From: Emticicia sp040253585 | GTDB taxonomy: Bacteria; Bacteroidota; Bacteroidia; Cytophagales; Spirosomataceae | Length of the DNA stretch: 64,000 nt | Assembly: GCF_040253585.1 (NCBI RefSeq) | Contig: NZ_JBELAU010000018.1 | Span: 29,738-93,737 of the forward strand | Reading direction: 5' to 3' | Part shown: in pieces, positions 1 through 8,716 of the stretch | Position numbering within the stretch: the stretch's first letter is position 1 | Layout: every line of letters begins with the position of its first letter | The notes under the pieces: generated by a model | The model's database searches: none | What the model saw: the letters and a program-made list of their open reading frames with translations, nothing else | What the model was told of the DNA's origin: nothing | Translations under genes and position numbers: made by a program

Positions 1-270
1 GCCGAGAATATGGAAGTATTGGCAACTGCGTTTTCGGCAAAAGATAAGAGAGGAACTGAGCGTCATGAACCAATGTTACTCACACTTAACTACGGAAAAG
101 GTAGGATTTTCCACACACCAATGGGGCATATTGATTACTCTGTCGAATGTGTAGGCTTTATCACTTGTTTGCTTAGAGGCTCGGAGTGGGCCGCTACTGG
201 TAAAGTTACATTGCCGATTCCGCAAGACTTTCCAACTGCCGAAAAGACAAGTAGTAGAACATTTAAATGA
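1..270 (+). CDS. ThuA-like domain protein, C-terminal fragment
   Basis: The reading frame is already open at base 1, so only the last 89 codons are present and the true start lies outside the window. The segment GKGRIFHTPMGH followed by a short helical tail (VGFITCLLRGSEWAATGKV) is typical of the C-terminus of ThuA/trehalose-utilisation family proteins, which have a glutamine-amidotransferase-like fold and are abundant in Cytophagales, often in carbohydrate or glycoside-hydrolase contexts. The substrate cannot be told from this fragment. It converges on the M23 peptidase gene and shares a terminator hairpin with it. Confidence 0.7.
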   Translation, partial: AENMEVLATAFSAKDKRGTERHEPMLLTLNYGKGRIFHTPMGHIDYSVECVGFITCLLRGSEWAATGKVTLPIPQDFPTAEKTSSRTFK

Positions 271-282
271 TATTTTTAGAAG

Positions 283-309
283 GTAATCCACAAAAACTTT
301 GTGGATTAC
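283..309. terminator. Bidirectional terminator hairpin, 12-bp stem
   Basis: A perfect 12-bp stem (GTAATCCACAAA / TTTGTGGATTAC) with a 3-nt AAC loop lies between the convergent ThuA-like and M23 genes. The M23 stop codon (306-308) is inside the right arm. A short T/A-rich stretch follows on both strands. Confidence 0.7.
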
Positions 310-917
310 TTATTCAGCATACTAATTTTTCCTCGCTCGAAATCCATAAACAGAAAATCAAACGGGTCGATGTATTGATTATTTTTCTTCAATGTATAAT
401 GTAAATGCGGCCCAGTTACCGTTCCCGTAGCACCTACTTCTCCAATTACCTGCATTCGCTTCACATGTTGGCCTTTCTTTACCGAAATTTTATTTAAATG
501 GCCATAAATCGACTCAAAACCGTAGCAATGTTTGATTTTGATGTAATTTCCTAAATCAACCTTAAAACCAACGTCAATCACATCTCCATCGCCCGTTGCA
601 ATGGCTTTTTCGCCTGTTGCTCCTTTCAAGTCAATACCACGATGAAACAACGAAACTTTATGCACAGGGTGATTACGAAAACCATAAAATGAATTGATAT
701 TGACTTCTTTTTTCATCGGATAACCCGCAGGAATTGCATTGATGAAGTTTTCTTTGAATGGGTCGCTGTAAATATGGCGAAGCATATCATTAATCTCAAC
801 CATCGGTGTGAGTTGGGTTTCCCAATAATCTTCTTCGGGAGGGTTATTGCTCGCAAGTTGTGAAAAAACCGAAAAATTTATGGACAGCAAAAATATTATT
901 AACGTTACTTTCTTCAT
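306..917 (-). CDS. M23 family metallopeptidase (LytM-like)
   Basis: This 203-residue exported protein begins with a signal peptide (MKKVTLIIFLLSINFSVFSQ); the ATG at 917 is preferred over an in-frame TTG two codons upstream. The C-terminal half is an M23 (lysostaphin/LytM) domain: the zinc ligands H92 and D96 lie in HRGID, H140 in YGHL, and H171/H173 in GPHLHY. All the expected catalytic residues are present, so it is probably an active peptidoglycan endopeptidase acting in the periplasm. The roughly 70 residues before the domain are not recognised. It stands alone, divergent from the cytochrome c peroxidase-like gene. Confidence 0.88.
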   Translation of the reverse strand: MKKVTLIIFLLSINFSVFSQLASNNPPEEDYWETQLTPMVEINDMLRHIYSDPFKENFINAIPAGYPMKKEVNINSFYGFRNHPVHKVSLFHRGIDLKGATGEKAIATGDGDVIDVGFKVDLGNYIKIKHCYGFESIYGHLNKISVKKGQHVKRMQVIGEVGATGTVTGPHLHYTLKKNNQYIDPFDFLFMDFERGKISMLNK

Positions 918-1219
918 TATCAAATATCGAATGTGGATACAAAAATAAGTCGTTTGTCTATTAAAAAGTACTTTATGTTGTAAACATTCAATAGATTCAA
1001 CGTATAGTGCTAAACATTCTTGTTGTCCAGAAGGTTAAATAAACTCGGTTTAGTACTTTTTTTTGCCTTCATAAATCCATAAGGTTTAATATTCCGAAAG
1101 TATATACAGCAATTCAATTCTCTATTTTTTTCAAGAGAAATTGGTGCAGCGACCGTTAATATTTTTTTAAACTTGCTATATAAATTGCCTTCTAATGGGG
1201 CAACTACGTATTTCCTGAA
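918..1219. other. Divergent intergenic region, no gene
   Basis: This 302-bp AT-rich spacer separates the divergent M23 and cytochrome c peroxidase-like genes and must carry both promoters. A 9-mer TAAACATTC occurs twice (982-990 and 1012-1020). No convincing TAnnTTTG box, RNA gene or small ORF was seen. Confidence 0.5.
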
Positions 1220-2704
1220 ATGAAATTAATCTATCAAGTCATATCATTGTGCTTGGTCTCTTTTGTTGTACTTGCATCTCTGACCCGAAAAGATGACTCT
1301 CCACAAAAGAAATACTTGATAGATGCTACGCTACAAATTCAAAAACAACTTATTCCAACTACCTCAATTTCTCAAATCAGAGAATCTTATAAATCATTCG
1401 AAATACTTTGTTTTTTTGTGAAAAATGAAGATTTATTCATTGAAAATGCTCAAATTTTACAAAAATTAGAACGTTTTATTACTCAACAAGAACTTGATAA
1501 ACTGAGTATAAATCTCGGGGAATTAGTGTTTGATTTACAAGAACTCAGTGAAATTGATTGGGTAGATGCTTACCTTAAATCTGTACGAACAACCTATCTG
1601 CTCACACTCACAGGTTGGAAAACTAATCAATCATTTGAGCAAAAAAAAGCAGAAGCCCAAGCCCAAATCCGAACGCTTCGATTCTTAAATACGCTTCAAA
1701 ATTGGTCAAATAAACAGCAAATAGATAAATTTTTATACGATTACCACGAAGTTCTAAATAAGGGGGAAATTGACTGGAAAAGCTTATACATTGACTTCGT
1801 TTTACCCATCGAAAAAGCATATTTAGCTAATATAGATATTACGAAATCAACACTTTTTGAAGAAGTTTTATCAAGTGAAAACAAGCCCGATACATCAAAG
1901 ATTTCTCTTGGGAAACTACTTTTCTATGAAACGGCACTTTCGTCCAATTTCAAGCGTAGTTGCTCATCGTGTCATCGTCCGCAAAAAGCTTTTTGTGATA
2001 ACAGGCAGACAAGTTTAGGATTTCAGTTAGGTACAAATCTTATGAGAAATTCGCCCACGCTTATCAATGCTTCTTACAATACATCATTTTTTCACGATGG
2101 TCGAGCGGTCGACATTCCTTCGGTTATCGCTTCGGTTGTGACTCATCCAGATGAATTTCGCAATGATTTCCCAACCATCATCAAACGTCTTTCTTCGAGT
2201 GAAGAATATGTTCAAAAATTTGAGAAAGTTTATCAACAAAAAAGTATTAATCAGCTTCAAATTCAAGATGCTCTCACGGTTTTTATTAAATCATTATCAA
2301 GCAAAAAAAGTGTTTTTGATGAATGGGTACGAGAAAAAAACACTACGGTCGATTTATCGGAAGGTTATAATGTTTTTATGAAAAACTGTGCCTCATGTCA
2401 TTTTGCTGGTACTTTTTCGGGTTTTTTGCCACCATTTTATACAAAAAATGAATTTTATGATGGTATAAAAACTCCAACATTACGAAATATTTTACTCACA
2501 CAGCCATATATGCACGATGGCAGATTGACCGAATTATCGGATGTAATAAAAAAACACTACGGAGAAAAACTTTCAGACCGAGAGCACCAAGCATTAAAAA
2601 CGTTTTTAGAGTCATTGACAGATTCTGAAATAGATAAAACAGAACCCAAAAGTTTACCCATAATGCCAATTGCTCTTAATCGAAAAGTTGGCGGATATTA
2701 TTAA
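1220..2704 (+). CDS. Di-heme cytochrome c peroxidase / MauG-like protein
   Basis: A 494-residue exported protein with an N-terminal hydrophobic signal (residues 1-20). It has two c-type haem-binding motifs, CSSCH at 248-252 and CASCH at 390-394, followed by YMHDGRLTEL, the typical C-terminal block of the bacterial CCP/MauG family. The N-terminal 220 residues are helical and not recognised; they make the protein longer than classical CCPs (about 330 residues) and resemble the extended form common in Bacteroidota. It probably reduces peroxide or carries out a related oxidation in the periplasm using cytochrome electrons. The WD40 gene begins 28 nt after its stop, so the two may be co-transcribed. 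Confidence 0.85.
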   Translation: MKLIYQVISLCLVSFVVLASLTRKDDSPQKKYLIDATLQIQKQLIPTTSISQIRESYKSFEILCFFVKNEDLFIENAQILQKLERFITQQELDKLSINLGELVFDLQELSEIDWVDAYLKSVRTTYLLTLTGWKTNQSFEQKKAEAQAQIRTLRFLNTLQNWSNKQQIDKFLYDYHEVLNKGEIDWKSLYIDFVLPIEKAYLANIDITKSTLFEEVLSSENKPDTSKISLGKLLFYETALSSNFKRSCSSCHRPQKAFCDNRQTSLGFQLGTNLMRNSPTLINASYNTSFFHDGRAVDIPSVIASVVTHPDEFRNDFPTIIKRLSSSEEYVQKFEKVYQQKSINQLQIQDALTVFIKSLSSKKSVFDEWVREKNTTVDLSEGYNVFMKNCASCHFAGTFSGFLPPFYTKNEFYDGIKTPTLRNILLTQPYMHDGRLTELSDVIKKHYGEKLSDREHQALKTFLESLTDSEIDKTEPKSLPIMPIALNRKVGGYY

Positions 2705-2732
2705 AAAAAACAGTAATCCAAAAAGAAAAAAA

Positions 2733-4151
2733 ATGAAAAAACAACGATTATTTTTGCTCGTAGCCATATTATTTGGTTGTATGCAATTAAACGCTCAAAA
2801 GCAAAATTTGACAGGCGTTTGGAAAATACAAGTGCCGCACGGCATTTTGGCGATGGATGTAAGCAATGATAGTAAGAAAATAGTAACGGGTGGTTTATCA
2901 AACCAACTAACAGTTTGGGAATTGGCTACTGGTAAAAAATTAATTGAACTAAAAGGTCATACTGATAACATAGTTTCGGTACGATTCAGCCCCAATGGTC
3001 GATATATTGTGAGTGGTGGCGTTGATAAAACAATTATTCTCTGGGATGCCATCACGGGAGATATTATTCGTCAGAAAATCGATCATGGAGATTATGTGCG
3101 TGATTTAGTGTTTAGCCCTGATAGCAAAAGTTTTGCGAGTGCAAGCTGGGATGGAACAGCCATCATTTGGGATACTTTTTCGGGGCAAAGAATCAATACT
3201 ATTTCGTCGCACAACGATAACGTAACGGCAGTTGATTTTAACTTCGATGGCAGCGAACTCATTACAGGTAGCGGTGACCACTCAATTTGTGTATGGGACA
3301 CTAAAACTTGGGCAAAAAAATACGAACACAAAGAACACACCGATGAAGTTTGGGATGCACGTTTTTCGCCAAACGGTCGCTACATCGTTAGCGGAGCTTG
3401 GGATAATATGTGTCGTGTGTGGGATATTGCCGCCAAAAAGCAAGTTTTCAGAATCAATGCTCACGTTTCAGATGTTTGGTCAACTACTTTTACGCCTGAC
3501 CAACAGCTAATCGTGACGGGCGGAGGTGATAATTATGTAAGGGTTTGGGATGTAACCAATGGTGAATTAGTGGCCGAATCTCCCGAAGGAATGCACAATG
3601 GTTCGGTTGAGTCGGTGGCGGTGAGCCAAGACAATAAAAACATTGTGAGTGTTGACCGCAACGGTAATTTGGTTGTGTGGCATTTGCCTACTTATGAGCA
3701 GCGAATTTCGGCCTATACCAACCGAAAATATGAAGAATGGTCGAAAAAGAGCCAATACGAAAAACAAGAAGAGTATATTTCGAGACTCGAAAAGAAAACC
3801 GATTTTATTGAAGATTGGAAAAAAGAATATCAAGCTCTTTCGGTGAATACGTTTATAAAAATGACCGATTGGACAAACTTCCAGATTCTCGGATATGATG
3901 CCGAAAAGAGCGTTTTTAAGTTAAGTTCTCCGTATTTTGGTAAAGTTGCAGTAAAAGTGCCGAACCGTGATGCCGAAAAATTTGAGCAATCATTCAAGTC
4001 AGCCACCTTTGCCGAGCCTACTATTTCGCTTACCGAAAAAGGTTTTATTTTGCAAAAAGCAACTATTCAGCTTGACCCCAATTCAAGAAAAAATTACACG
4101 ATTAGCCCCTTGTTTGATGACGAATTAGGCGAAGTGATAGGCAAACAATAA
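2733..4151 (+). CDS. Exported WD40 repeat protein with C-terminal extension
   Basis: The ATG at 2733 gives a clear signal peptide (MKKQRLFLLVAILFGCMQLNAQ) and lies 28 nt after the preceding stop; the frame extends upstream but without signal character. Residues about 25-330 form a WD40 beta-propeller of roughly seven repeats, each ending in VWD/IWD/VWE-type blades (for example NQLTVWEL, KTIILWD, NYVRVWD). A charged helical linker (about 340-370) and a roughly 100-residue C-terminal region of unknown fold follow. It is probably a periplasmic or surface scaffold rather than an enzyme. The next gene is a second, shorter exported WD40 protein 12 nt downstream, suggesting an operon. Confidence 0.85.
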   Translation: MKKQRLFLLVAILFGCMQLNAQKQNLTGVWKIQVPHGILAMDVSNDSKKIVTGGLSNQLTVWELATGKKLIELKGHTDNIVSVRFSPNGRYIVSGGVDKTIILWDAITGDIIRQKIDHGDYVRDLVFSPDSKSFASASWDGTAIIWDTFSGQRINTISSHNDNVTAVDFNFDGSELITGSGDHSICVWDTKTWAKKYEHKEHTDEVWDARFSPNGRYIVSGAWDNMCRVWDIAAKKQVFRINAHVSDVWSTTFTPDQQLIVTGGGDNYVRVWDVTNGELVAESPEGMHNGSVESVAVSQDNKNIVSVDRNGNLVVWHLPTYEQRISAYTNRKYEEWSKKSQYEKQEEYISRLEKKTDFIEDWKKEYQALSVNTFIKMTDWTNFQILGYDAEKSVFKLSSPYFGKVAVKVPNRDAEKFEQSFKSATFAEPTISLTEKGFILQKATIQLDPNSRKNYTISPLFDDELGEVIGKQ

Positions 4152-4163
4152 CAAAGACTGATT

Positions 4164-5078
4164 ATGAAAAAAATAATTGTTTTGTTGTCGTTGCTTAATG
4201 TAGGAATGACAACCGATAAACCTCGCCGTGAATTTTACACGCATAGTAAGCCAAAAGCGGTTTCTTTTAGCACCGATGGTAGTCTGATAGCCGCCAGTTT
4301 TGAAGGTTCGATGGAAGTTTATCACACACGAATAGGACTCCGAATAAAAAGTTTTTCCACAGAAAACCTAATAACGGATATAGATGCATCGCCAAACGAG
4401 CCAAATATCGTGGCTTGTGCCGATAAATCAAATAGCATTGTGTTTTGGAATATTGAAAAAGGAGAAATTCAAAAGAAAATCACGCTAAAAGAAGCAATAA
4501 AAAGCATTGAGTATCAGAAAGATGGGCGTGAGATTTTGGTGAATACTGGCAAAAATGTAAGTTTTTATGAGGTACTTTCAGGAAAAAAAACGCAGACATT
4601 TAAGACCACAAATGCCGTTTTAATGACCTATAATCAAGCGAGCCAAATATTGGCTACATCGCATCCCGATAACACAATAACAGTTTGGAATTTAGCGACT
4701 AATAAAAAACTTTTTGTATTGAATAAACACAAAGGTAAGATTACGCAGATTGCTATCAATAAAGATGGGAGCCAGCTCATTAGCTCGTCAATTGATAAAA
4801 CAATCAGGGTTTGGGATTTGAAAACTGGACAAGAAACAAAGAAAATAGCGTATAATGCAGCTTTCAATTGTGTAGTCTATGATTTAAACGAAAATCATCT
4901 CATTTCGGCATCAGATGATAAGAAAACGATTGTTTGGGATATCGCTGCCGAAACACCAACAATTCTGAATCAATATGAAGGACAGAGCGAAGCTACTTTT
5001 GTAAGCCGCCACCCAAAAGAACAAATTTTGTTATCGGGCTACAACGATACAGTTTTACAGACTTGGTTAATGAAGTGA
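4164..5078 (+). CDS. WD40 repeat protein, probably exported
   Basis: A 304-residue protein made almost entirely of WD40 repeats; blades end in VFWNIEKG, TVWNLATN, RVWDLKTG and IVWDIAAE. The start MKKIIVLLSLLNVGMTTDK looks like a short or weak signal peptide. It begins 12 nt after the preceding WD40 gene and ends just before a strong terminator, so it is the last gene of a peroxidase-WD40-WD40 unit. The two propellers are only distantly alike, so this is not a recent duplication. A binding or scaffold role is all that can be inferred. Confidence 0.8.
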   Translation: MKKIIVLLSLLNVGMTTDKPRREFYTHSKPKAVSFSTDGSLIAASFEGSMEVYHTRIGLRIKSFSTENLITDIDASPNEPNIVACADKSNSIVFWNIEKGEIQKKITLKEAIKSIEYQKDGREILVNTGKNVSFYEVLSGKKTQTFKTTNAVLMTYNQASQILATSHPDNTITVWNLATNKKLFVLNKHKGKITQIAINKDGSQLISSSIDKTIRVWDLKTGQETKKIAYNAAFNCVVYDLNENHLISASDDKKTIVWDIAAETPTILNQYEGQSEATFVSRHPKEQILLSGYNDTVLQTWLMK

Positions 5079-5100
5079 TAGAATCTTAGCTTATTTTTAG

Positions 5101-5132
5101 AAAGCTCTCTTGGTAAAGGAGAGCTTTTTGTT
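5101..5132 (+). terminator. Rho-independent terminator
   Basis: A 9-bp stem AAAGCTCTC / GAGAGCTTT (5101-5109 and 5119-5127) is followed by TTGTTT. It lies 22 nt after the second WD40 gene and would end the peroxidase-WD40 transcript. Confidence 0.8.
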
Positions 5133-5165
5133 TAACAATCCACCAAGTTTTTTAGTTAAGCTTTC

Positions 5166-6650
5166 ATGAACATTGTCTGGTTTAAAAGAGACTTACGCCT
5201 AAGCGACCACGCACCTCTCAAGGCTGCCATCGAAGATGGAGAGTCGTTTTTGATGCTTTATATTTGGGAGCCTTCGGTCATGACCGACCCACATTATAGC
5301 CCAAGACACTGGAATTTTGTGCAACAGTCACTTGATGACCTTAATGCTCAGCTCTCGGCAGGAAATGCTCTGCTTTCCATTACTATTTTAGAAGGTGAAG
5401 CCGAAGCTATTTTCAACGCCATTCATCAAAAATATCAGCTAAAAAAAGTATTTTCTTACGAAGAAACGGGACTGAAAATTACTTATGACCGAGATAAAAT
5501 TCTGACTAACTATTTCAAAGAAAATAGTATCGAATGGCGAGAATTTCAAACCAATGGTATTGTAAGAAAGCTAAAAAATCGTGAAAACTGGTCGGAGCTT
5601 TGGAAAACCCACATGCACCAAAAAACCGACGAGCCAGATTGGACAAAACTAAGAAACCCATGTTTGATTTTTGATGAAGAAAACGAGATTTACAAGCAGT
5701 TTCTCCCTAAAAAATACTACCTAAAGAACGATAAAGAAAATAAACCAATTTTTCAGCCAGGTGGCGAAACTTACGCTCATCGCTATCTACAAAGTTTCTT
5801 GAATGATAGAGCCAAAAATTATTCAAAAACTATCTCAAAACCGCTTGAAGCTCGCAAAAGTTGCAGCCGACTTTCGCCCTATATTGCTTGGGGAAATTTG
5901 TCGATTCGGCAAGTGTATCAATATACCCAAAACGCAAAAAAAAGAGTTTCTTACCGCCGAGATTTAGAAAACTTTGCCTCTCGACTTCACTGGCATTGTC
6001 ATTTCATTCAGAAGTTTGAAATGGAAGACCGCATGGAGTTTGAAAATATCAATCGAGGCTATGATAATTTACAAAAAGCTGAAAATAAATATTTTATTAA
6101 ACAATGGGAGTCTGGAAAAACGGGCTATCCGCTCGTGGATGCTTGTATGCGATGTGTTTGTGAAACGGGCTATTTGAATTTTCGGATGCGAGCAATGGTG
6201 GTTTCGTTTCTTACGCACCAACTTTTTCAACATTGGAAAGGAGGAGCGGTTTTTCTCGCCCAACAATTCCTTGATTTCGAGCCAGGAATTCACTATCCGC
6301 AATTTCAGATGCAAGCGGGTGTTACGGGCATGAATACCGTCAGGATGTATAATCCTGTGAAACAATCGCAAGACCATGATCCGCACGGAGTCTTTATTAA
6401 AACTTGGGTAAAAGAACTCGAAAATTGCCCCGAAAACTTTATCCACGAACCGTGGAAAATGACACCAATGGAGCAAGATTTATATGGTTTTCGTTTGGGG
6501 GAAAATTATCCTTTTCCAATAATTGATTTAGAACAAACCACTAAATTTGCCAAAGATAAACTCTGGGGAATCAGAAAAAACATTGAAGTAAAAGCCGAAA
6601 GCAAACGAATTTTGAGCAAACACGTTGTGCATCGTAAGAAAAAGAAATAA
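5166..6650 (+). CDS. Photolyase/cryptochrome family flavoprotein
   Basis: A 494-residue member of the DNA photolyase/cryptochrome family. The N-terminus NIVWFKRDLRLSDHAPL is the hallmark start of the alpha/beta antenna domain (about residues 1-130). The helical FAD-binding domain follows (about 200-470), with SRLSPYIAWGNLS, RLHWHCHFIQKFE and a TGYPLVDACMRC block, all usual for FAD-binding photolyases. It uses blue light to reverse pyrimidine dimers or act as a photoreceptor; which of these cannot be settled by eye. The C-terminus is basic and short, so there is no long cryptochrome tail. It is followed 30 nt later by a carotenoid gene, a sensible light-protection pairing. Confidence 0.9.
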   Translation: MNIVWFKRDLRLSDHAPLKAAIEDGESFLMLYIWEPSVMTDPHYSPRHWNFVQQSLDDLNAQLSAGNALLSITILEGEAEAIFNAIHQKYQLKKVFSYEETGLKITYDRDKILTNYFKENSIEWREFQTNGIVRKLKNRENWSELWKTHMHQKTDEPDWTKLRNPCLIFDEENEIYKQFLPKKYYLKNDKENKPIFQPGGETYAHRYLQSFLNDRAKNYSKTISKPLEARKSCSRLSPYIAWGNLSIRQVYQYTQNAKKRVSYRRDLENFASRLHWHCHFIQKFEMEDRMEFENINRGYDNLQKAENKYFIKQWESGKTGYPLVDACMRCVCETGYLNFRMRAMVVSFLTHQLFQHWKGGAVFLAQQFLDFEPGIHYPQFQMQAGVTGMNTVRMYNPVKQSQDHDPHGVFIKTWVKELENCPENFIHEPWKMTPMEQDLYGFRLGENYPFPIIDLEQTTKFAKDKLWGIRKNIEVKAESKRILSKHVVHRKKKK

Positions 6651-6680
6651 TTTTGGAAAATACTAACAATTATTCAATAA

Positions 6681-7307
6681 GTGAAGAACCATAAATCTTA
6701 TATCTATCTCCTGACCTCCATGTACATCGCAGGAGTAATTGGCCTAAACATCAATACTACTGCCGAACTTTTTAAGTTTCTCACGCCATTCAATTTGGTG
6801 GCATCGTTGGGTATTTTGCTCTATTTTCACAACGATTGGAATCGGAATTTTATCATTTTTGCCATCATTACCTTTCTGACTGGCTATTTCATTGAGGTCA
6901 TAGGTGTAAAAACTGGACTAATTTTTGGACATTATCAATATGACCGAACTCTCGGATTTGAGATTCTTGATGTACCGCCAGTCATTGGTGTCAATTGGCT
7001 TTTGTTGGTTTATTGTGTCGGGAGTTCATTTTGCCGAGTCAATCAACCACTTTACATCAAAGTAATTTACGGAGCAATGCTAATGACAATGTTCGATTTT
7101 CTGGTCGAGCCAATCGCCATTCGTTTAGAAATGTGGTCGTGGTTTGGGCTGCTTCCACCAGTTCAAAACTACGTTGGTTGGTTTCTTGTTTCGGCGTTTT
7201 TGCTCACACTTTTTCACTGGTTGCCGTTCCGAAAAGACAATAAAATTGCCTTTTGGCTGTTGATTCTTCAAATATCTTTTTTCGGAGTACAAAGTTTGTT
7301 ATTTTAA
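6681..7307 (+). CDS. Carotenoid biosynthesis membrane protein (CruF-like hydratase)
   Basis: A 208-residue integral membrane protein with about six to seven transmembrane helices. The segment GYFIEVIGVKTGLIFGHYQYDRTLG, and later MFDFLVEPIA, match my memory of the carotenoid hydratase family (PF04240, CruF/bisanhydrobacterioruberin hydratase type), which adds water across the end of a carotenoid chain. The frame begins with GTG at 6681; an ATG at 6720 would remove part of the first helix, so GTG is preferred. It sits 30 nt after the photolyase gene and probably shares its transcript, linking pigment and photoreactivation. Confidence 0.78.
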   Translation: MKNHKSYIYLLTSMYIAGVIGLNINTTAELFKFLTPFNLVASLGILLYFHNDWNRNFIIFAIITFLTGYFIEVIGVKTGLIFGHYQYDRTLGFEILDVPPVIGVNWLLLVYCVGSSFCRVNQPLYIKVIYGAMLMTMFDFLVEPIAIRLEMWSWFGLLPPVQNYVGWFLVSAFLLTLFHWLPFRKDNKIAFWLLILQISFFGVQSLLF

Positions 7308-7401
7308 TTTTCAAGTCATTACAACTTTTTCCTATCAAATCGAATCATTACTTTTGAAAGACTATTATTTACTTATTTTCGCCCAAACATCCGCTAATTT
7401 T

Positions 7402-8682
7402 ATGAAACGCTCGCTAAAAATTTTTATCGGAATCTTAACTGGTTTTGTGGCCATAACAAGTTGTGAAAACCAAGCAGAAGAACTTACCTCAACTGCAATA
7501 GAAAGTTCACTTCTCTCGAAATACATTTCCGTAGGAGGTTCACTAACAGCGGGTTATACCAACGGAGGGCTTTATCGAGAAGGACAATTAGCGTCTTATC
7601 CAAATCTCGTTGCTCAACAGGCAGGCGTAAAATTTGACCAAGCTCTTTTTCCAGTAGGACAAGAAAACGGAACAGGTTATTGGGCGACAACTCAAAATAA
7701 TACTTCGCTTCAATTCGATAAAATTTCTGATAAACTTGCAGTACTTACAACTTCTCCACTCACTTTGGCAAAATATTCGGGAAGTGTAGCAAATAATTAT
7801 GGAGTAGTTGGTTTGCGAGTTTCGGATGTCAATAAAGCAGGTTTTGGTAATGCTAAAATACAAGGTTTTAACCCATTTTTCGAGCGAATTCTTCCCGCAG
7901 GAAAAGAAGAAACATCATACACTGATTTTGTGAAAGAAAGTAATGCTACCTTTTTTACGGTAAGTATTGGTGAGCAAGATTTATTATCTTATGCAACTTC
8001 GGGTGGTAAAATCTCCATGACTGAAACATCTTCGTTTGCCCTCAATATTCAAAAAATGCTCGATGCGTTGGTAGTAAATAAAGCAAAAGGGATACTGACT
8101 AATATTCCAAATGTACTTGATTTGCCCTACTTTAATTTTTATACCTTCTCAGAACTTGCAAAAAAACTTGGTACTACCGAAATTTATATCACAACAGGCA
8201 ATGGAATCGTGCGGGCAGCTACAGCTAACGACAAAATATTGATTGAAGCTATTGCGAATGTAGGTAAGCTAAATGCAGGAAACCAAAAGAAAGGTTTTAC
8301 AATGACTTATCCGCTCACAACAGAAGAAGTTTTGGATAAAGATGAAATAAGTATTATCGCTTCACGTTTAAGTGATTTTAACGGTATTTTGAAGTTTGAG
8401 GCCGAAAAACGTGGAATCGTTTTGGTAGATTTGAATAGCTTATACGCCCAAGTAAATAACAAAAACTATTCGGTAAATGGTGTAAAATTCGATAATTCTT
8501 TATTTACAGGGGGCTTTTTTAGCCTTGATGGAATCAGTCCAACGCCACGAGGATCGGCAGTTATTGCCAACGAAATCATTAAGGTTATCAATGAAAATTA
8601 TAAAAATTCATTAAAAACAACGATTCCTTCGCTTGATGTTAGTAATTTTGAGGCTCTGAAAGTCAAACAAACCCAATTTTAG
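7402..8682 (+). CDS. SGNH/GDSL-like lipoprotein
   Basis: The ATG at 7402 begins a lipoprotein signal (MKRSLKIFIGILTGFVAITSC) with lipobox ITSC, so the product is probably anchored in the outer membrane; an upstream in-frame TTG at 7354 would bury the signal. The 426-residue mature protein has SGNH-hydrolase-like blocks: GGSLTAGYTNGG near the N-terminus, TVSIGEQDLL in the place of the usual GxND block, and DGISPTPRGSAVIAN in the place of DxxHP. The catalytic Asn and His of canonical SGNH enzymes are therefore replaced, so enzymatic activity is doubtful. Such proteins are often annotated as outer-membrane or GDSL family proteins in Cytophagales. Confidence 0.7.
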   Translation: MKRSLKIFIGILTGFVAITSCENQAEELTSTAIESSLLSKYISVGGSLTAGYTNGGLYREGQLASYPNLVAQQAGVKFDQALFPVGQENGTGYWATTQNNTSLQFDKISDKLAVLTTSPLTLAKYSGSVANNYGVVGLRVSDVNKAGFGNAKIQGFNPFFERILPAGKEETSYTDFVKESNATFFTVSIGEQDLLSYATSGGKISMTETSSFALNIQKMLDALVVNKAKGILTNIPNVLDLPYFNFYTFSELAKKLGTTEIYITTGNGIVRAATANDKILIEAIANVGKLNAGNQKKGFTMTYPLTTEEVLDKDEISIIASRLSDFNGILKFEAEKRGIVLVDLNSLYAQVNNKNYSVNGVKFDNSLFTGGFFSLDGISPTPRGSAVIANEIIKVINENYKNSLKTTIPSLDVSNFEALKVKQTQF

Positions 8683-8716
8683 ATAAAAAGGTCTAAAACT
8701 GAGAAGCGAATAAATA

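Noticed and set aside
6069..6476. 135-codon open frame antisense to the photolyase
   Set aside because: Shadow of a conserved coding region.
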